The notes under the pieces are model-generated. The model was not told where the DNA came from, ran no database searches, and was given only the letters and a program-made list of their open reading frames with translations. Position numbers and translations under genes: made by a program. A stretch of 64,000 nucleotides of DNA from Brevundimonas sp. (GTDB lineage: Bacteria > Pseudomonadota > Alphaproteobacteria > Caulobacterales > Caulobacteraceae), in contig JAPZRF010000001.1 of NCBI GenBank assembly GCA_027531145.1, positions 124,001-188,000 on the forward strand. The letters are read 5' to 3'. This document shows positions 1-8,161 of the stretch, piece after piece; within the stretch, counting starts at the first letter, position 1; every line of letters starts with the position of its first letter.

Positions 1-23
1 ACCGACGCGGAACCGGGGCGGGA

Positions 24-809
24 TCAGACCGCCCACCCGTGGTGCAGGGCGGCCACGCCGCCGGTGAGGTTGGTGACCGTCACACTGCGGAAGCCGGCCC
101 GCTCGATCATGGCGCGGAAGGTCTGCTGGTCGGGGAAGCGGCGGATCGACTCGACCAGATACCGGTAGCTGTCACGGTCGCCGGCGACCCAGTCGCCGAT
201 GCGCGGGATGGCGTGGAACGACCAGGCGTCATAGGCGGCGCGCAGGGGGGCAACGACCGGCCGCGAGAATTCCAGGCACAGGAACCGGCCGCCGGGCTTA
301 AGCACCCGCCGCGCCTCAACCAGCGCCGCCTGCACGTCGCGCACATTGCGGATGCCGAAGCTTATGGAATAGGCGTCGACGCTGGCGTCCGGCAGGGGCA
401 GGGCCATGGCGTCGCCGACGGTCCACACCATCTCCGGCTCGCCGCCCTTCCCGACCCCGGCAGCGATCATCTCCGCATTGTAGTCCAGCACGATGACCCG
501 GGCGTCGGCGCCACCGAGGCGCCCCTGCGCCCGCCGCGCCAGACGGGCGTAGCGTCGCGCCATATCGCCGGTACCACCGGCCACGTCGAGAATGGTCTCG
601 CCCGGACGCGGGTTGAGCCGGGCCGCCGCCGCGTCCTTCCACAGCCGGTGGACGCCGCCGCTCATCAGGTCGTTCATCAGGTCGTAGCGCGAGGCCACGC
701 GGTCGAACACGCCTCGGACCATGCGGACCTTCTCGATCGCATCGACATCGCGGAAGCCGAAGGGCGACGTGGTGCCCGGCGTGGCGGAGGAGGAGGCGGC
801 CTCAGTCAT
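24..809 (-). CDS. ubiE: Ubiquinone/menaquinone C-methyltransferase UbiE
   Basis: This 261-residue class I SAM-dependent methyltransferase adds the C-methyl group to the 2-polyprenyl-6-methoxy-benzoquinol intermediate of ubiquinone synthesis, at the cytoplasmic membrane surface. Visible features are the SAM-binding loop [10 protein letters not shown] near residue 75, the N-terminal [21 protein letters not shown] block typical of UbiE, and the conserved SFGIRNV and CLEFSRP motifs. Length matches the family (about 250). The start at 809 is the first ATG that gives a short N-terminal tail before the conserved FGFRDV segment. Its stop is only 23 bases from the window edge, where ubiB would follow in many alphaproteobacteria; that cannot be seen here. 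Confidence 0.96.
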   Translation of the reverse strand: MTEAASSSATPGTTSPFGFRDVDAIEKVRMVRGVFDRVASRYDLMNDLMSGGVHRLWKDAAAARLNPRPGETILDVAGGTGDMARRYARLARRAQGRLGGADARVIVLDYNAEMIAAGVGKGGEPEMVWTVGDAMALPLPDASVDAYSISFGIRNVRDVQAALVEARRVLKPGGRFLCLEFSRPVVAPLRAAYDAWSFHAIPRIGDWVAGDRDSYRYLVESIRRFPDQQTFRAMIERAGFRSVTVTNLTGGVAALHHGWAV

Positions 810-947
810 GGGGCCGGTCTAGCGGCTCCTCTCGCCCGCGTCACCCGGCGATCCGCCGCAAGCCGGAGCCCGCTGCGTCCTCCGGGCGCTTGCCTGCAGC
901 CGGCCCGCACGATAGGCCCGTTGCAAACAAGAACGGAGGAAATGGCC

Positions 948-1247
948 ATGGCCGTCGTCCTTTCGCCAGCCGACGTGCTGGCAGGCCTCCCGCGCTGGAG
1001 CGCCGCGGATGATTCGCGGCCGGCCATTGTCCGCGAGCTGAGCTTCGCCGACTTCAACGCCGCCTTCGGCTTCATGACCCGCGTCGCCCTGATGGCTGAC
1101 AAGCTGGACCATCATCCCGAGTGGTCCAACGTCTACAACCGCGTTACCTTGTTACTTACCACCCACGATGCAGGCGGCCTTACTGACAGGGATCTGACCT
1201 TGGCGCGCTTCATCGATGCGGCGGCTGACATGACGGGAGCGACTTGA
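948..1247 (+). CDS. phhB: Pterin-4a-carbinolamine dehydratase
   Basis: This 99-residue protein belongs to the 4a-hydroxytetrahydrobiopterin dehydratase family (PhhB/DCoH), which recycles the pterin cofactor of aromatic amino-acid hydroxylases. The active-site signature is clear: [16 protein letters not shown], then [12 protein letters not shown], with the paired His and the trailing His and Asp. Two ATGs lie in frame at 942 and 948. The Shine-Dalgarno GGAGGA at 935-940 leaves one base before the first and seven before the second, so 948 is preferred. No phenylalanine hydroxylase gene is in view. The last 36 bases are repeated 72 bp downstream; without that duplication the gene would have overlapped the next start codon as ATGA. 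Confidence 0.93.
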   Translation: MAVVLSPADVLAGLPRWSAADDSRPAIVRELSFADFNAAFGFMTRVALMADKLDHHPEWSNVYNRVTLLLTTHDAGGLTDRDLTLARFIDAAADMTGAT

Positions 1248-1315
1248 ATCGACAACTTTAGTACAGTACAGCTCTGTATCTTCATCAATGCGGCGGCTGA
1301 CATGACGGGAGCGAC
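1208..1315. repeat. Imperfect 36-bp direct repeat with 72-bp period at the phhB 3' end
   Basis: Bases 1208-1243 and 1280-1315 are the same 36-mer with one mismatch (G versus A at the eighth base). The 36 bp between them is AT-richer than its surroundings, supplies the present phhB stop (TGA at 1245-1247), and contains the inverted repeat TACAG-CT-CTGTA. Read in the phhB frame, the second copy would end GCA TGA with the TGA overlapping the ATG of the downstream SDR gene. Confidence 0.9.
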
Positions 1316-1318
1316 GGC

Positions 1319-2101
1319 ATGAGCGGACGAGTCGCAGGCAAGTCGGCGCTGATCACCGGTGCCGCCGGCGGGCTAGGCCAGGCCATGGCGCGCATGCTGG
1401 CCCGCGAGGGGGCGAAGGTGGCGGTCACCGACCTCGACCTCGCCGGGGCCGAGGCGCTGGCCGCGTCCATCAACGCCGACCATCCGGGCCAGGCCTTCGC
1501 CTTCCGCCACGACGTCACCGACGAGGCCGACTGGGTCCGCGTGGTGGCCGACGCGGTCGCCGCCATGGGCGGCCTGTCGGTGCTGATCAACAACGCCGGC
1601 ATCGGCAGCCAGCTGGTCTTCGCCGAGCACGACACGCTGGAGAACTGGCGCAAGGTCCAGGCGGTCAACCTCGAGTCGGTCATGCTGGGCTGCAAGCACG
1701 CCATGCCGCACCTGCGCGCCTCGGGTGCCGGCTCGATCATCAACATCTCCTCGATCGCCGGCCTGGCGGCGGCCCCGGGCATGGGGGCCTACAATGCCAC
1801 CAAGGCCGCGGTCTGGCTCTATACCAAGACGGTGGCGCTGGAGGCGGCCAAGGCCGGTGGGGCGGTGCGCGCCAACTCGGTGCACCCGGTCTTCATCAGG
1901 ACGCCGATCCTCAACCTGTTCGTGGACAGGGCCGGCGGCGATGAGGCCCTGGCCCACGAGAAGCTGGCCCGCGGCATCCCGCTGAAGCGCATCGGCGAGC
2001 CCGACGACGTGGCGTATCTGGTGATCTATCTGGCCTCGGACGAGTCGAAGTTCGTCACCGGCTCCGAGTTCAAGATCGACGGCGGCATGACGGCGCAGTA
2101 G
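1319..2101 (+). CDS. SDR-family NAD(P)-dependent oxidoreductase
   Basis: This classical short-chain dehydrogenase of 260 residues has the cofactor loop TGAAGGLGQAM at residues 14-24, the NNAG structural motif near residue 91, an active-site Ser in SIINISSIAG, and the catalytic YNATK. The C-terminal DGGMTAQ is typical of the family. Asp in VTDLDLAGAEAL after the second strand suggests NAD rather than NADP (inference). The substrate is unknown; the pattern is that of cyclopentanol, 3-alpha-hydroxysteroid and glucose dehydrogenase-like enzymes. It lies 71 bp downstream of phhB on the same strand, and the two were probably once overlapping cistrons. Confidence 0.9.
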   Translation: MSGRVAGKSALITGAAGGLGQAMARMLAREGAKVAVTDLDLAGAEALAASINADHPGQAFAFRHDVTDEADWVRVVADAVAAMGGLSVLINNAGIGSQLVFAEHDTLENWRKVQAVNLESVMLGCKHAMPHLRASGAGSIINISSIAGLAAAPGMGAYNATKAAVWLYTKTVALEAAKAGGAVRANSVHPVFIRTPILNLFVDRAGGDEALAHEKLARGIPLKRIGEPDDVAYLVIYLASDESKFVTGSEFKIDGGMTAQ

Positions 2102-2206
2102 CGCCGCCAGAACTCTGGACGGGCGGCTCGATAGCAGCATCAAGTCTGCAAAGACACAGCGAATGAGGCACCGTCAGCAGTCACAAAGGACGCGGCGGTC
2201 GCGCCG

Positions 2207-3139
2207 TCACTCCCCCAGGCAGCGCAGGGCGACCTCGAGGTTCTTGAGGCCGTCCTCGCCGGTCACCGCCGGGGTCTCGCCGGTGCGGATGGCGTGGACG
2301 AAGGCCTCCAGCTCCTTGCGCAGGGGCTCGGCCGGCCAGCTGTTCAGGGCCCGGGTCTGGTAGCTGCCGTCTGCCTGCTGGCCGAAGTATTCCGTGACCT
2401 GACGGGTGATCAGGTCGGCGACCACGAACTTGCCCTCGGTGGCCACCTGCAGGGTGCGGGTCTTGTAGGGCGTCACCCAGTTGGTGGTGATGTGGGCGAT
2501 CACCCCGCTCTCGGTGCGGAACTGCAGCAGCGCCGTGTCTTCGCGCTCGGCGCGTGTGCGGGCCAGCTGCGGCTGCACCTCGACGATCTCCGAGCCGGTC
2601 AGGTGACGGATGATGTCGATGTCGTGCACCGCCAGGTCGATGACCACCCCGACCTCGCCCATGCGCGGCGGGAAGGGGCCGACGCGGGTGATCTGGATCG
2701 AGATCACCTTCTCCTCGGCGATGGCGCGGCGCACGGTCTCGATGGCCGGATTGAAGCGCTCGACCTGGCCGACCATCAGCACCCGGTCGTTGGCCTTCGC
2801 CGCGTCGATGATGCGGCGCGCATCTTCCAGCGTCGCGGCGATCGGCTTCTCTACCAGCACATGGACGCCCCGTTCCAGAAGGGCGACAGCGAGATCGCCG
2901 TGGGTGCGGTTGGGGGTGGCCACCACAACAGCGTCCAGCCCTGCCTCGACGAAGGTCTCGACCGACGCCACCCCGGCGGCGGTGTACAGGCCGGCCACGC
3001 CCTCGGCGACGACCGGATCGGCGTCTAGGATGTGGGTCAGCTCCACGTCGCGCAGCTCGGCCAGCACGCGGGCGTGGTTGCGCCCCATGACGCCGACGCC
3101 GGCGACGCCGACCTTGAGCACCGGTTGCGCCAGGGTCAT
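2207..3139 (-). CDS. Gfo/Idh/MocA oxidoreductase, probable UDP-GlcNAc 3-dehydrogenase (GnnA-like)
   Basis: The 310-residue protein has an N-terminal Rossmann loop (VGVAGVGVMGRNHARVL), the family EKPIA motif near residue 98, and the C-terminal sheet region with VHDIDIIRHLTG, whose His is catalytic in this family. The preceding aminotransferase gene overlaps it by four bases (ATGA at 3136-3139), so the two are translationally coupled. That pairing occurs in WlbA/WlbC and GnnA/GnnB pathways, where the oxidase makes a 3-keto UDP-sugar for transamination. Caulobacter and Brevundimonas lipid A is known to contain 2,3-diamino-2,3-dideoxyglucose, so a GnnA role is the favoured inference. Substrate cannot be proved from sequence. 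Confidence 0.82.
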   Translation of the reverse strand: MTLAQPVLKVGVAGVGVMGRNHARVLAELRDVELTHILDADPVVAEGVAGLYTAAGVASVETFVEAGLDAVVVATPNRTHGDLAVALLERGVHVLVEKPIAATLEDARRIIDAAKANDRVLMVGQVERFNPAIETVRRAIAEEKVISIQITRVGPFPPRMGEVGVVIDLAVHDIDIIRHLTGSEIVEVQPQLARTRAEREDTALLQFRTESGVIAHITTNWVTPYKTRTLQVATEGKFVVADLITRQVTEYFGQQADGSYQTRALNSWPAEPLRKELEAFVHAIRTGETPAVTGEDGLKNLEVALRCLGE

Positions 3140-4335
3140 GCGCCGGCTCCCACGAAGCCGGCCACCGCGGCGACGATGTGGTCCTGGGTCGCCTCGTCCA
3201 GATCGGCGTGCATCGGCAGGCTCAGCACCTGCTCGCGGACCCGCTCCGTCACCGGCAGGCCACCGGCACCCCGCGGGAACCGGGCGTAGGCGGGCTGCAT
3301 ATGCATCGGCACCGGATAGTAGACGGCGGTGGGCACGCCCTGCTCCCGCAGATGAGCCGCCAGGGCGTCCCGCGCCTCGTGCGCGATGGTGTACTGGGCC
3401 CAGGTCGAGACCCCGCCGGCGATCACCTGCGGCACGGCGGCGACATGAGGCGCGAGGAGATCATTGTAGCGGGCGGCGATGCGATTGCGCCATTCGATCT
3501 CGTCGGCGAACACCTTCAGCTTCTCGATCAGCACCGCGGCCTGGATGGTGTCGAGACGGCTGTTCATGCCGATGCGCATGGCCAGGTACTTGGGGTCGTG
3601 CGCGAAGCTGGCCCCGTCCTTGAGGTCCTTGGCCACGACCTTCCCGTGCACCCGCAGCGAGTCCATCTCCTGGGCCAGGTCGTCGTCGTCGGTCAGCACC
3701 GCCCCGCCGTCGCCGTAGCAGCCCAGCGGCTTGGCCGGGAAGAAGCTGGTGGTGGTGACATCGGCCCAGCGGATCGGGTGCTCGCCGTTCAGGGTGCAGC
3801 CGAAGCCCTGGGCGGAGTCGGCGATCAGCTTCAGCCCGTGGCGGTCGCAGATGGCGCGGATCGCCGGATAGTCCGCCGGCTGGCCGAACAGATCGACGGC
3901 GATGACCACCTTCGGGGTCAGCCGGCCCTCGGCCCTGATCCCTTCGATCGCCGCCTCCAGCCGGGCCGGGTCCATGTTGTAGGTGACCGGGTCAACGTCG
4001 ACGAACACCGGCGCCGCACCCAGCCAGGGGACGATCTCGGCGGTGGCGGTAAAGGTGAAGCTGGGCACGAACACCGCGTCGCCGGGGCGGAGGCCCCAGG
4101 CGATCAGCGGCAGGATCAGGGCGTCAGTGCCGTTAGCGCAGCCCAGGGCGTGCTTCGCCCGGCCGAAGGCGGCCAGCCCCGTCTCGAACTCACGCACCTG
4201 CGGACCCATGATCCAGGCGCCGCCCTCGACGGCGGCCATGACGGCGGCCTCGACCGCCCCGCCGAGGCGGCGGCGTTGGGCCTGCAGATCGATGAAGGGC
4301 AGCATGGGAACGGCCGGAGAAGCGGCGACGGTCAT
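3136..4335 (-). CDS. DegT/DnrJ/EryC1 sugar aminotransferase (GnnB-like)
   Basis: This is a PLP-dependent sugar aminotransferase of 399 residues from ATG 4335. Family motifs are MLPFIDLQAQ at the start, CANGTDALILPL, the Asp in IADSAQGFG, and the Schiff-base Lys in SFFPAKPLGCYGDGGA. It would transfer an amino group to the 3-keto sugar made by the coupled oxidoreductase, giving UDP-GlcNAc3N for lipid A. A longer reading frame extends to a GTG at 4350 and a shorter one starts at ATG 4305; none has a strong ribosome-binding site, so the start is uncertain. The gene is divergent from gmhB, another LPS-sugar gene, which supports a cell-envelope role. Confidence 0.84.
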   Translation of the reverse strand: MTVAASPAVPMLPFIDLQAQRRRLGGAVEAAVMAAVEGGAWIMGPQVREFETGLAAFGRAKHALGCANGTDALILPLIAWGLRPGDAVFVPSFTFTATAEIVPWLGAAPVFVDVDPVTYNMDPARLEAAIEGIRAEGRLTPKVVIAVDLFGQPADYPAIRAICDRHGLKLIADSAQGFGCTLNGEHPIRWADVTTTSFFPAKPLGCYGDGGAVLTDDDDLAQEMDSLRVHGKVVAKDLKDGASFAHDPKYLAMRIGMNSRLDTIQAAVLIEKLKVFADEIEWRNRIAARYNDLLAPHVAAVPQVIAGGVSTWAQYTIAHEARDALAAHLREQGVPTAVYYPVPMHMQPAYARFPRGAGGLPVTERVREQVLSLPMHADLDEATQDHIVAAVAGFVGAGA

Positions 4336-4502
4336 GGACAAGGTCCGCACTGCGGAGCGAAAGGCCCCCGAGGATGAGCCGCGCGTCTAGCAAATCGCGT
4401 CGACCGACGCCAAACCGGGCCCTTCACTTCACCGTCACTTCGCGTTGCGAGTTGCAACGATCCGCCGGGGCCCATATGCCCTGCGGCGCGGGAGTGGACA
4501 GC
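4336..4502. promoter_or_regulatory. Divergent promoter region with inverted repeat
   Basis: This stretch separates the leftward sugar aminotransferase operon from rightward gmhB. It contains the perfect inverted repeat CGTTGC-GAGTT-GCAACG at 4443-4459 and a direct repeat TCACTTC...TCACTTC just before it. It could be an operator for both units; no -10/-35 pair is convincing. Confidence 0.4.
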
Positions 4503-5027
4503 GTGACTGAGTCGACCGAGGGCCGGTTTCCGGCAGTGTTCCTGGACCGGGACGGGGTCCTGATCGAGGACTGCGGCTATCCGCACCTCGACGAGCACCT
4601 GGTGTTCATGCCCGGCGCGGCCGAGGCGGTGGCGCGGCTCAACAAGGCGGGCTTCCTGGCCATCGTCGTCACCAACCAGTCCGGCGTGGCGCGGGGGCTG
4701 TTCAGCGAACAGCGAATGCACGACTTCAACGCCCTGATGGTCCGCACCCTGGCCGCGCGCGGCGCGCGCATCGCCGCCGTCTACGCCTGCCCCTTCCACG
4801 ACGAGGCCCGGGACCCGGCCTGGCACCACCCCGACCACCCGGACCGCAAGCCCAATCCCGGCATGATCCTGCGTGCCGCGGCCGAGCACGACATCGCCCT
4901 GTCGCGCTCCTTCCTGATCGGCGACCGCCAGGGCGACCTCGAGGCCGCCCGCCGCGCCGGCATCCCCGGCTTCCTCTTCGACGGTCAGAACCTCGACGCC
5001 TTCGCCCGAGAACTGCTGGGAGGGTAG
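4503..5027 (+). CDS. gmhB: D-glycero-beta-D-manno-heptose 1,7-bisphosphate 7-phosphatase (HAD, HisB-N type)
   Basis: The 174-residue HAD phosphatase removes the 7-phosphate in ADP-heptose synthesis for LPS core. Visible motifs are the nucleophile loop VFLDRDGVL, VVTNQSGVARGLF, the Lys-bearing RKPNPGMIL and the motif IV segment FLIGDRQGDLEAA. The start is GTG 4503 because GGGAG at 4490-4494 sits eight bases upstream; the upstream ATG 4476 lacks such a site. In typical GmhB a Cys-rich zinc loop precedes RKP; here only one Cys remains (YACPFHDEARDP) and the other positions carry His and Asp, so zinc binding may be altered or lost. It could also act on a related sugar phosphate. Confidence 0.85.
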   Translation: MTESTEGRFPAVFLDRDGVLIEDCGYPHLDEHLVFMPGAAEAVARLNKAGFLAIVVTNQSGVARGLFSEQRMHDFNALMVRTLAARGARIAAVYACPFHDEARDPAWHHPDHPDRKPNPGMILRAAAEHDIALSRSFLIGDRQGDLEAARRAGIPGFLFDGQNLDAFARELLGG

Positions 5028-5386
5028 CGCCACCCGCCCTTCTCCCCTTGCGGGTGGAGGAGGATCGCATGCGATCCGACGACGGGTGTCATGCGAAGCA
5101 TGACGGGTGAGGGGTGTCAGCGCCGACGCCGGATTGGTGTCATGACCCTCGCTGGTTCATCACAACGAACACAACGAAAGGCACAGAGGACACAACGACG
5201 TCGCGGCGGTTACCTCCCCTCGCCCTTCCCCCTTGAGGGGGGAAGGGTCGGGGATGGGGGTGGGACCACCGGCGGCGGAGACCCTGGCGCTGGAGGCGGT
5301 CCCGCCTCTTGCGCCCGTCCGGACATGGCCCGGGTTCACCCCCACCCAAACCCTCCCCGTCGAGGGGGAGGGCTTCCGCCGCCCCC
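5028..5386. repeat. Intergenic composite repeat, copy A
   Basis: No gene is present. The region holds the perfect palindrome GGATCGCATGCGATCC at 5062-5077, the hairpin GTCATGC-GAA-GCATGAC at 5088-5104, a TTCATCACAACGAACACAACG arm starting at 5156, and two C/G palindromes of the CCTCCCCNTCGAGGGGGAGG type near 5228-5250 and 5350-5372. The same components recur at 16.5, 30.0 and 46.2 kb. Confidence 0.75.
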
Positions 5387-6742
5387 CTAAGCGTCGTGGA
5401 CCGCCTCACCGTGCTGGGTCAGGTCGAGGCCCTGGCGTTCCTCTTCCTCGCTCACCCGCAGGCCCGTGGTCAGCTTGCAGATCCACAGGATGGCCCAGGT
5501 GGCGACGCCCGACCAGGCAATGACGGCGACCAGACCCACGGCCTGATTCCAGACCGTCGCCCCCTCGGCCAGGCCGTTGACGGCGGCGTCCGCGAACACC
5601 CCGGTCAGCAGGGCTCCGACGAGACCGCCGACGCCGTGGATGCCGAAAACGTCGAGGGTGTCGTCATAACGCAGCCACCGCTTCACCCAGACCACCGCGA
5701 ACCAGCACACCAGGCCGCCGGCGACGCCGATGAAGAAGGCCCCCTGGCTGTTGACGAAGCCGGCCGCCGGGGTGATCGCCACCAGACCGGCGACCGCGCC
5801 CGAGACCATGCCCAGCACCGTGGGCTTGCGCCGCTCGATCCACTCGGCGGCGGCCCAGGCGGCACCCGCCGCAGCGGTGGCCACGATGGTGCCCAGCAGG
5901 GCCTGGGCGGCGATGGCGTCAGGAGCCCAGGCCGAGCCCGCGTTGAAGCCGATCCAGCCGACCCACAGCAGGGCGGCGCCGATCACCGTCAGGGTGAGGT
6001 TGTGGGGGGCCATGTTGTCCCGCCCCAGGCCGACCCGACGGCCGAGGAACAGGGCCGCCACCAGCCCGGCCACGCCGGAGTTGACGTGCACCACCGCGCC
6101 CCCGGCGAAGTCCAGAACCCCCATGCCGCCGAGGAAACCGCCCGACCATACCCAGTGACAGACCGGAGCGTAGACGATCAGGTGCCACAGGCCGATGAAC
6201 AGCAGGAAGCCGGAGAACTTGATGCGCTCGGCGAAGGCCCCGGCGATCAGGGCCGGGGTGATGATGGCGAAGGTCAGCTGGTAGGCGACCCACAGGGTTT
6301 CCGGCAGGCCCGGTGCCCCGGCCCAGGCGGTGTTGGCCCCGACCCCGTTCAGGAACAGGGAGTCGAACGAGCCGATGAAGCGGTTCAGGCCCGGATCACC
6401 ATTGGTCCCGAACGCCAGCGAATAGCCGGCCACGAACCACAGGATGGTCACCAGCAGTGAGGCCGCCAGGGCCTGGCCGAGGGTGGCCAGCACATTCTTC
6501 TTGCGCACCATGCCGCCGTAGAACAGCGCCAGCCCGGGCACGGTCATCATCAGCACCAGGGCCGTCGAGGTCAGGATCCAGGCCGAGGCCGCCGGATCCA
6601 GCTCCAGCGCCGCCTGGTGGGCCAGCAGCGCGGGCGCGGCCGCGGGCGCTGCAGCATGGGCGACCCCCGAGATCAGGGCCGCCAACGCCCCCAACGGCAC
6701 GGCGCGTGCCAACCGGCCACATGCCTGTGTTGATCCCCGCAT
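5387..6742 (-). CDS. amt: Ammonium transporter Amt
   Basis: This inner-membrane ammonium channel has 451 residues. An N-terminal signal-like segment (LGALAALISGVAHA) is followed by about eleven membrane helices. The family signature DFAGGAVVHVNSGVAGLVAA carries the first pore His and FGIHGVGGLVGALLTG the second. The longer open frame to 6832 has a low-complexity His/Pro-rich beginning; ATG 6742 is chosen because GAGGGGGA lies about seven bases upstream. The tail QGLDLTQHGEAVHDA is the usual conserved Amt C-terminus that contacts PII protein. No glnK or glnB is adjacent, which is unusual for amt and means the PII partner must be encoded elsewhere. Confidence 0.95.
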   Translation of the reverse strand: MRGSTQACGRLARAVPLGALAALISGVAHAAAPAAAPALLAHQAALELDPAASAWILTSTALVLMMTVPGLALFYGGMVRKKNVLATLGQALAASLLVTILWFVAGYSLAFGTNGDPGLNRFIGSFDSLFLNGVGANTAWAGAPGLPETLWVAYQLTFAIITPALIAGAFAERIKFSGFLLFIGLWHLIVYAPVCHWVWSGGFLGGMGVLDFAGGAVVHVNSGVAGLVAALFLGRRVGLGRDNMAPHNLTLTVIGAALLWVGWIGFNAGSAWAPDAIAAQALLGTIVATAAAGAAWAAAEWIERRKPTVLGMVSGAVAGLVAITPAAGFVNSQGAFFIGVAGGLVCWFAVVWVKRWLRYDDTLDVFGIHGVGGLVGALLTGVFADAAVNGLAEGATVWNQAVGLVAVIAWSGVATWAILWICKLTTGLRVSEEEERQGLDLTQHGEAVHDA

Positions 6743-6908
6743 GTCCGATCCCCCTCGGCCGCTTCCGGCGGCATGATGTTGCGGGTGCGAACTGTGACGC
6801 AGATGCGAAGGTTTTGGCAAGGGCCTGTGCACCTTGCTGGACCGACTGGAATTCCCCCGCTGCAGAATTACTCTGTCGCCACGCCCCGCCGCCGCCGGAG
6901 AGACGCCC

Positions 6909-7778
6909 GTGACCTACGTCGATCGCCCCTGGACCTCGCCCGATGGCCTGTCCCTGTACGCCCGGGATTACGCCCCCGGCCCCGGGCGGGCGCGGCTTCC
7001 GGTGATCGCCATCCATGGCCTGACCCGCAACAGCGCCGACTTCCAGGCCGTCGCCCCGCTGATCGCCCAGAGCGGCCGGCGCGTGCTGGCCGTCGATGTG
7101 CGCGGCCGCGGCCGTTCGGACCGGGCCCCCGATCCGATGACCTATCAGCCGCCGGTCTACGCCCGCGACGTGCTGGCCCTGATGCAACAGACCGGGACTG
7201 AACGCGCGGTCTTTCTCGGCACATCCATGGGCGGGCTGATCACCATGGCCCTGACCGCCCTACGCGCGCGCGCCGTGGCCGCGGCCGTCCTCAACGACAT
7301 CGGGCCCGAAGTGGCGCGCGAGGGGCTGGCCCGCATCGCCGCCTATTCTGGCAAGCCGGTCGACACGCCGGACTGGACCGCCGCCGCCGCCTACATGCGC
7401 GAGATCAACGGCGTCGCCTTCCCCCACTACGACGACGCCCATTGGGACGCCTTCGCCCGCCGCACCTTCCGTGAGGGCCCGGACGGGGCGCCCGTCCTCG
7501 ACTATGACCCGGACATCGCCGTGCCGATCCGCGCCGCCGGGAAAAGGGCCCTGGTCCCGAAGCTGTGGCCGTTCTTCCGGCGGCTGGCGCGCGGGCGGCC
7601 GACCCTGCTGGTGCGCGGCGCGACCTCGGACCTGCTCAGCGCCGACATCGCCGCGCGCATGCGCCGGGCCGCCCCGCAGATGGGCTACGTCGAGGTCCCC
7701 GGCGTGGGCCACGCCCCGATGCTGGACGAGCCCGAGGCCCGCGCCGCCCTCTTCGCCTTTCTCGCCGACCTGCCCTGA
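6909..7778 (+). CDS. Alpha/beta-fold hydrolase
   Basis: This 289-residue hydrolase has the oxyanion-hole motif IHGLTRN near residue 35, DVRGRGRSDRAP, the nucleophile elbow GTSMGG with Ser near residue 107, a candidate acid in LVRGATSDLL, and the catalytic His in GVGHAPML. It resembles cytoplasmic epoxide hydrolase, lactonase and C-C hydrolase-like enzymes; the substrate is unknown. The GTG at 6909 is chosen as start because GGAGAG at 6897-6902 is six bases upstream and the conserved fold begins soon after; an earlier in-frame ATG at 6834 has no such site. It is divergent from amt and convergent with the Rieske gene, only five bases away. Confidence 0.85.
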   Translation: MTYVDRPWTSPDGLSLYARDYAPGPGRARLPVIAIHGLTRNSADFQAVAPLIAQSGRRVLAVDVRGRGRSDRAPDPMTYQPPVYARDVLALMQQTGTERAVFLGTSMGGLITMALTALRARAVAAAVLNDIGPEVAREGLARIAAYSGKPVDTPDWTAAAAYMREINGVAFPHYDDAHWDAFARRTFREGPDGAPVLDYDPDIAVPIRAAGKRALVPKLWPFFRRLARGRPTLLVRGATSDLLSADIAARMRRAAPQMGYVEVPGVGHAPMLDEPEARAALFAFLADLP

Positions 7779-7783
7779 CGGCT

Positions 7784-8161
7784 TCAGGCCGTGCGGATCA
7801 TCCCGTCGTGAACCTCGACCGGCCAGGGCGTCAGCCGCCCGCCGGCGCAGGGGCCGGCGACGCAGGCTCCGCTGATCGGCTCGAACGCCGCCCCGTGCCA
7901 GCCGCACAGGATCAGCGCGCCGTCGGCGGTCAGGTAACGGTCCAGCTCCACGGCCAGCGGCAGGCCGGCGTGGGGGCAGCGGTCGACCCAGCCGGCCACC
8001 GCGCCGCCCTTGCGCACCACAAAGCCGTGGAACCACTTGTCGCCGATCTGAAGCACGAAGCTGCGCGCGCCCGGATCGGCCAGGTCGGTCTCGGCGCACA
8101 GCCGCACCCTGGCGGGCGTGGTCCAGACCCGAGGCCGGTCGGCGGGGACGGGTTCGCTCAT
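7784..8161 (-). CDS. Small Rieske [2Fe-2S] protein
   Basis: This 125-residue soluble Rieske-fold protein carries both iron-sulfur ligand boxes: RCPHAGLPL (Cys62, His64) and CGWHGAAF (Cys86, His89). There is no membrane anchor and no catalytic domain, so it is a ferredoxin-like Rieske of the NirD/BphF type whose redox partner is not evident. Its ATG at 8161 overlaps the gpsA stop by four bases (ATGA), making it the third cistron after tsaD and gpsA. The real gene is much shorter than the open frame, which runs on backwards through gpsA. Link to GpsA or TsaD function is unknown. Confidence 0.9.
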   Translation of the reverse strand: MSEPVPADRPRVWTTPARVRLCAETDLADPGARSFVLQIGDKWFHGFVVRKGGAVAGWVDRCPHAGLPLAVELDRYLTADGALILCGWHGAAFEPISGACVAGPCAGGRLTPWPVEVHDGMIRTA

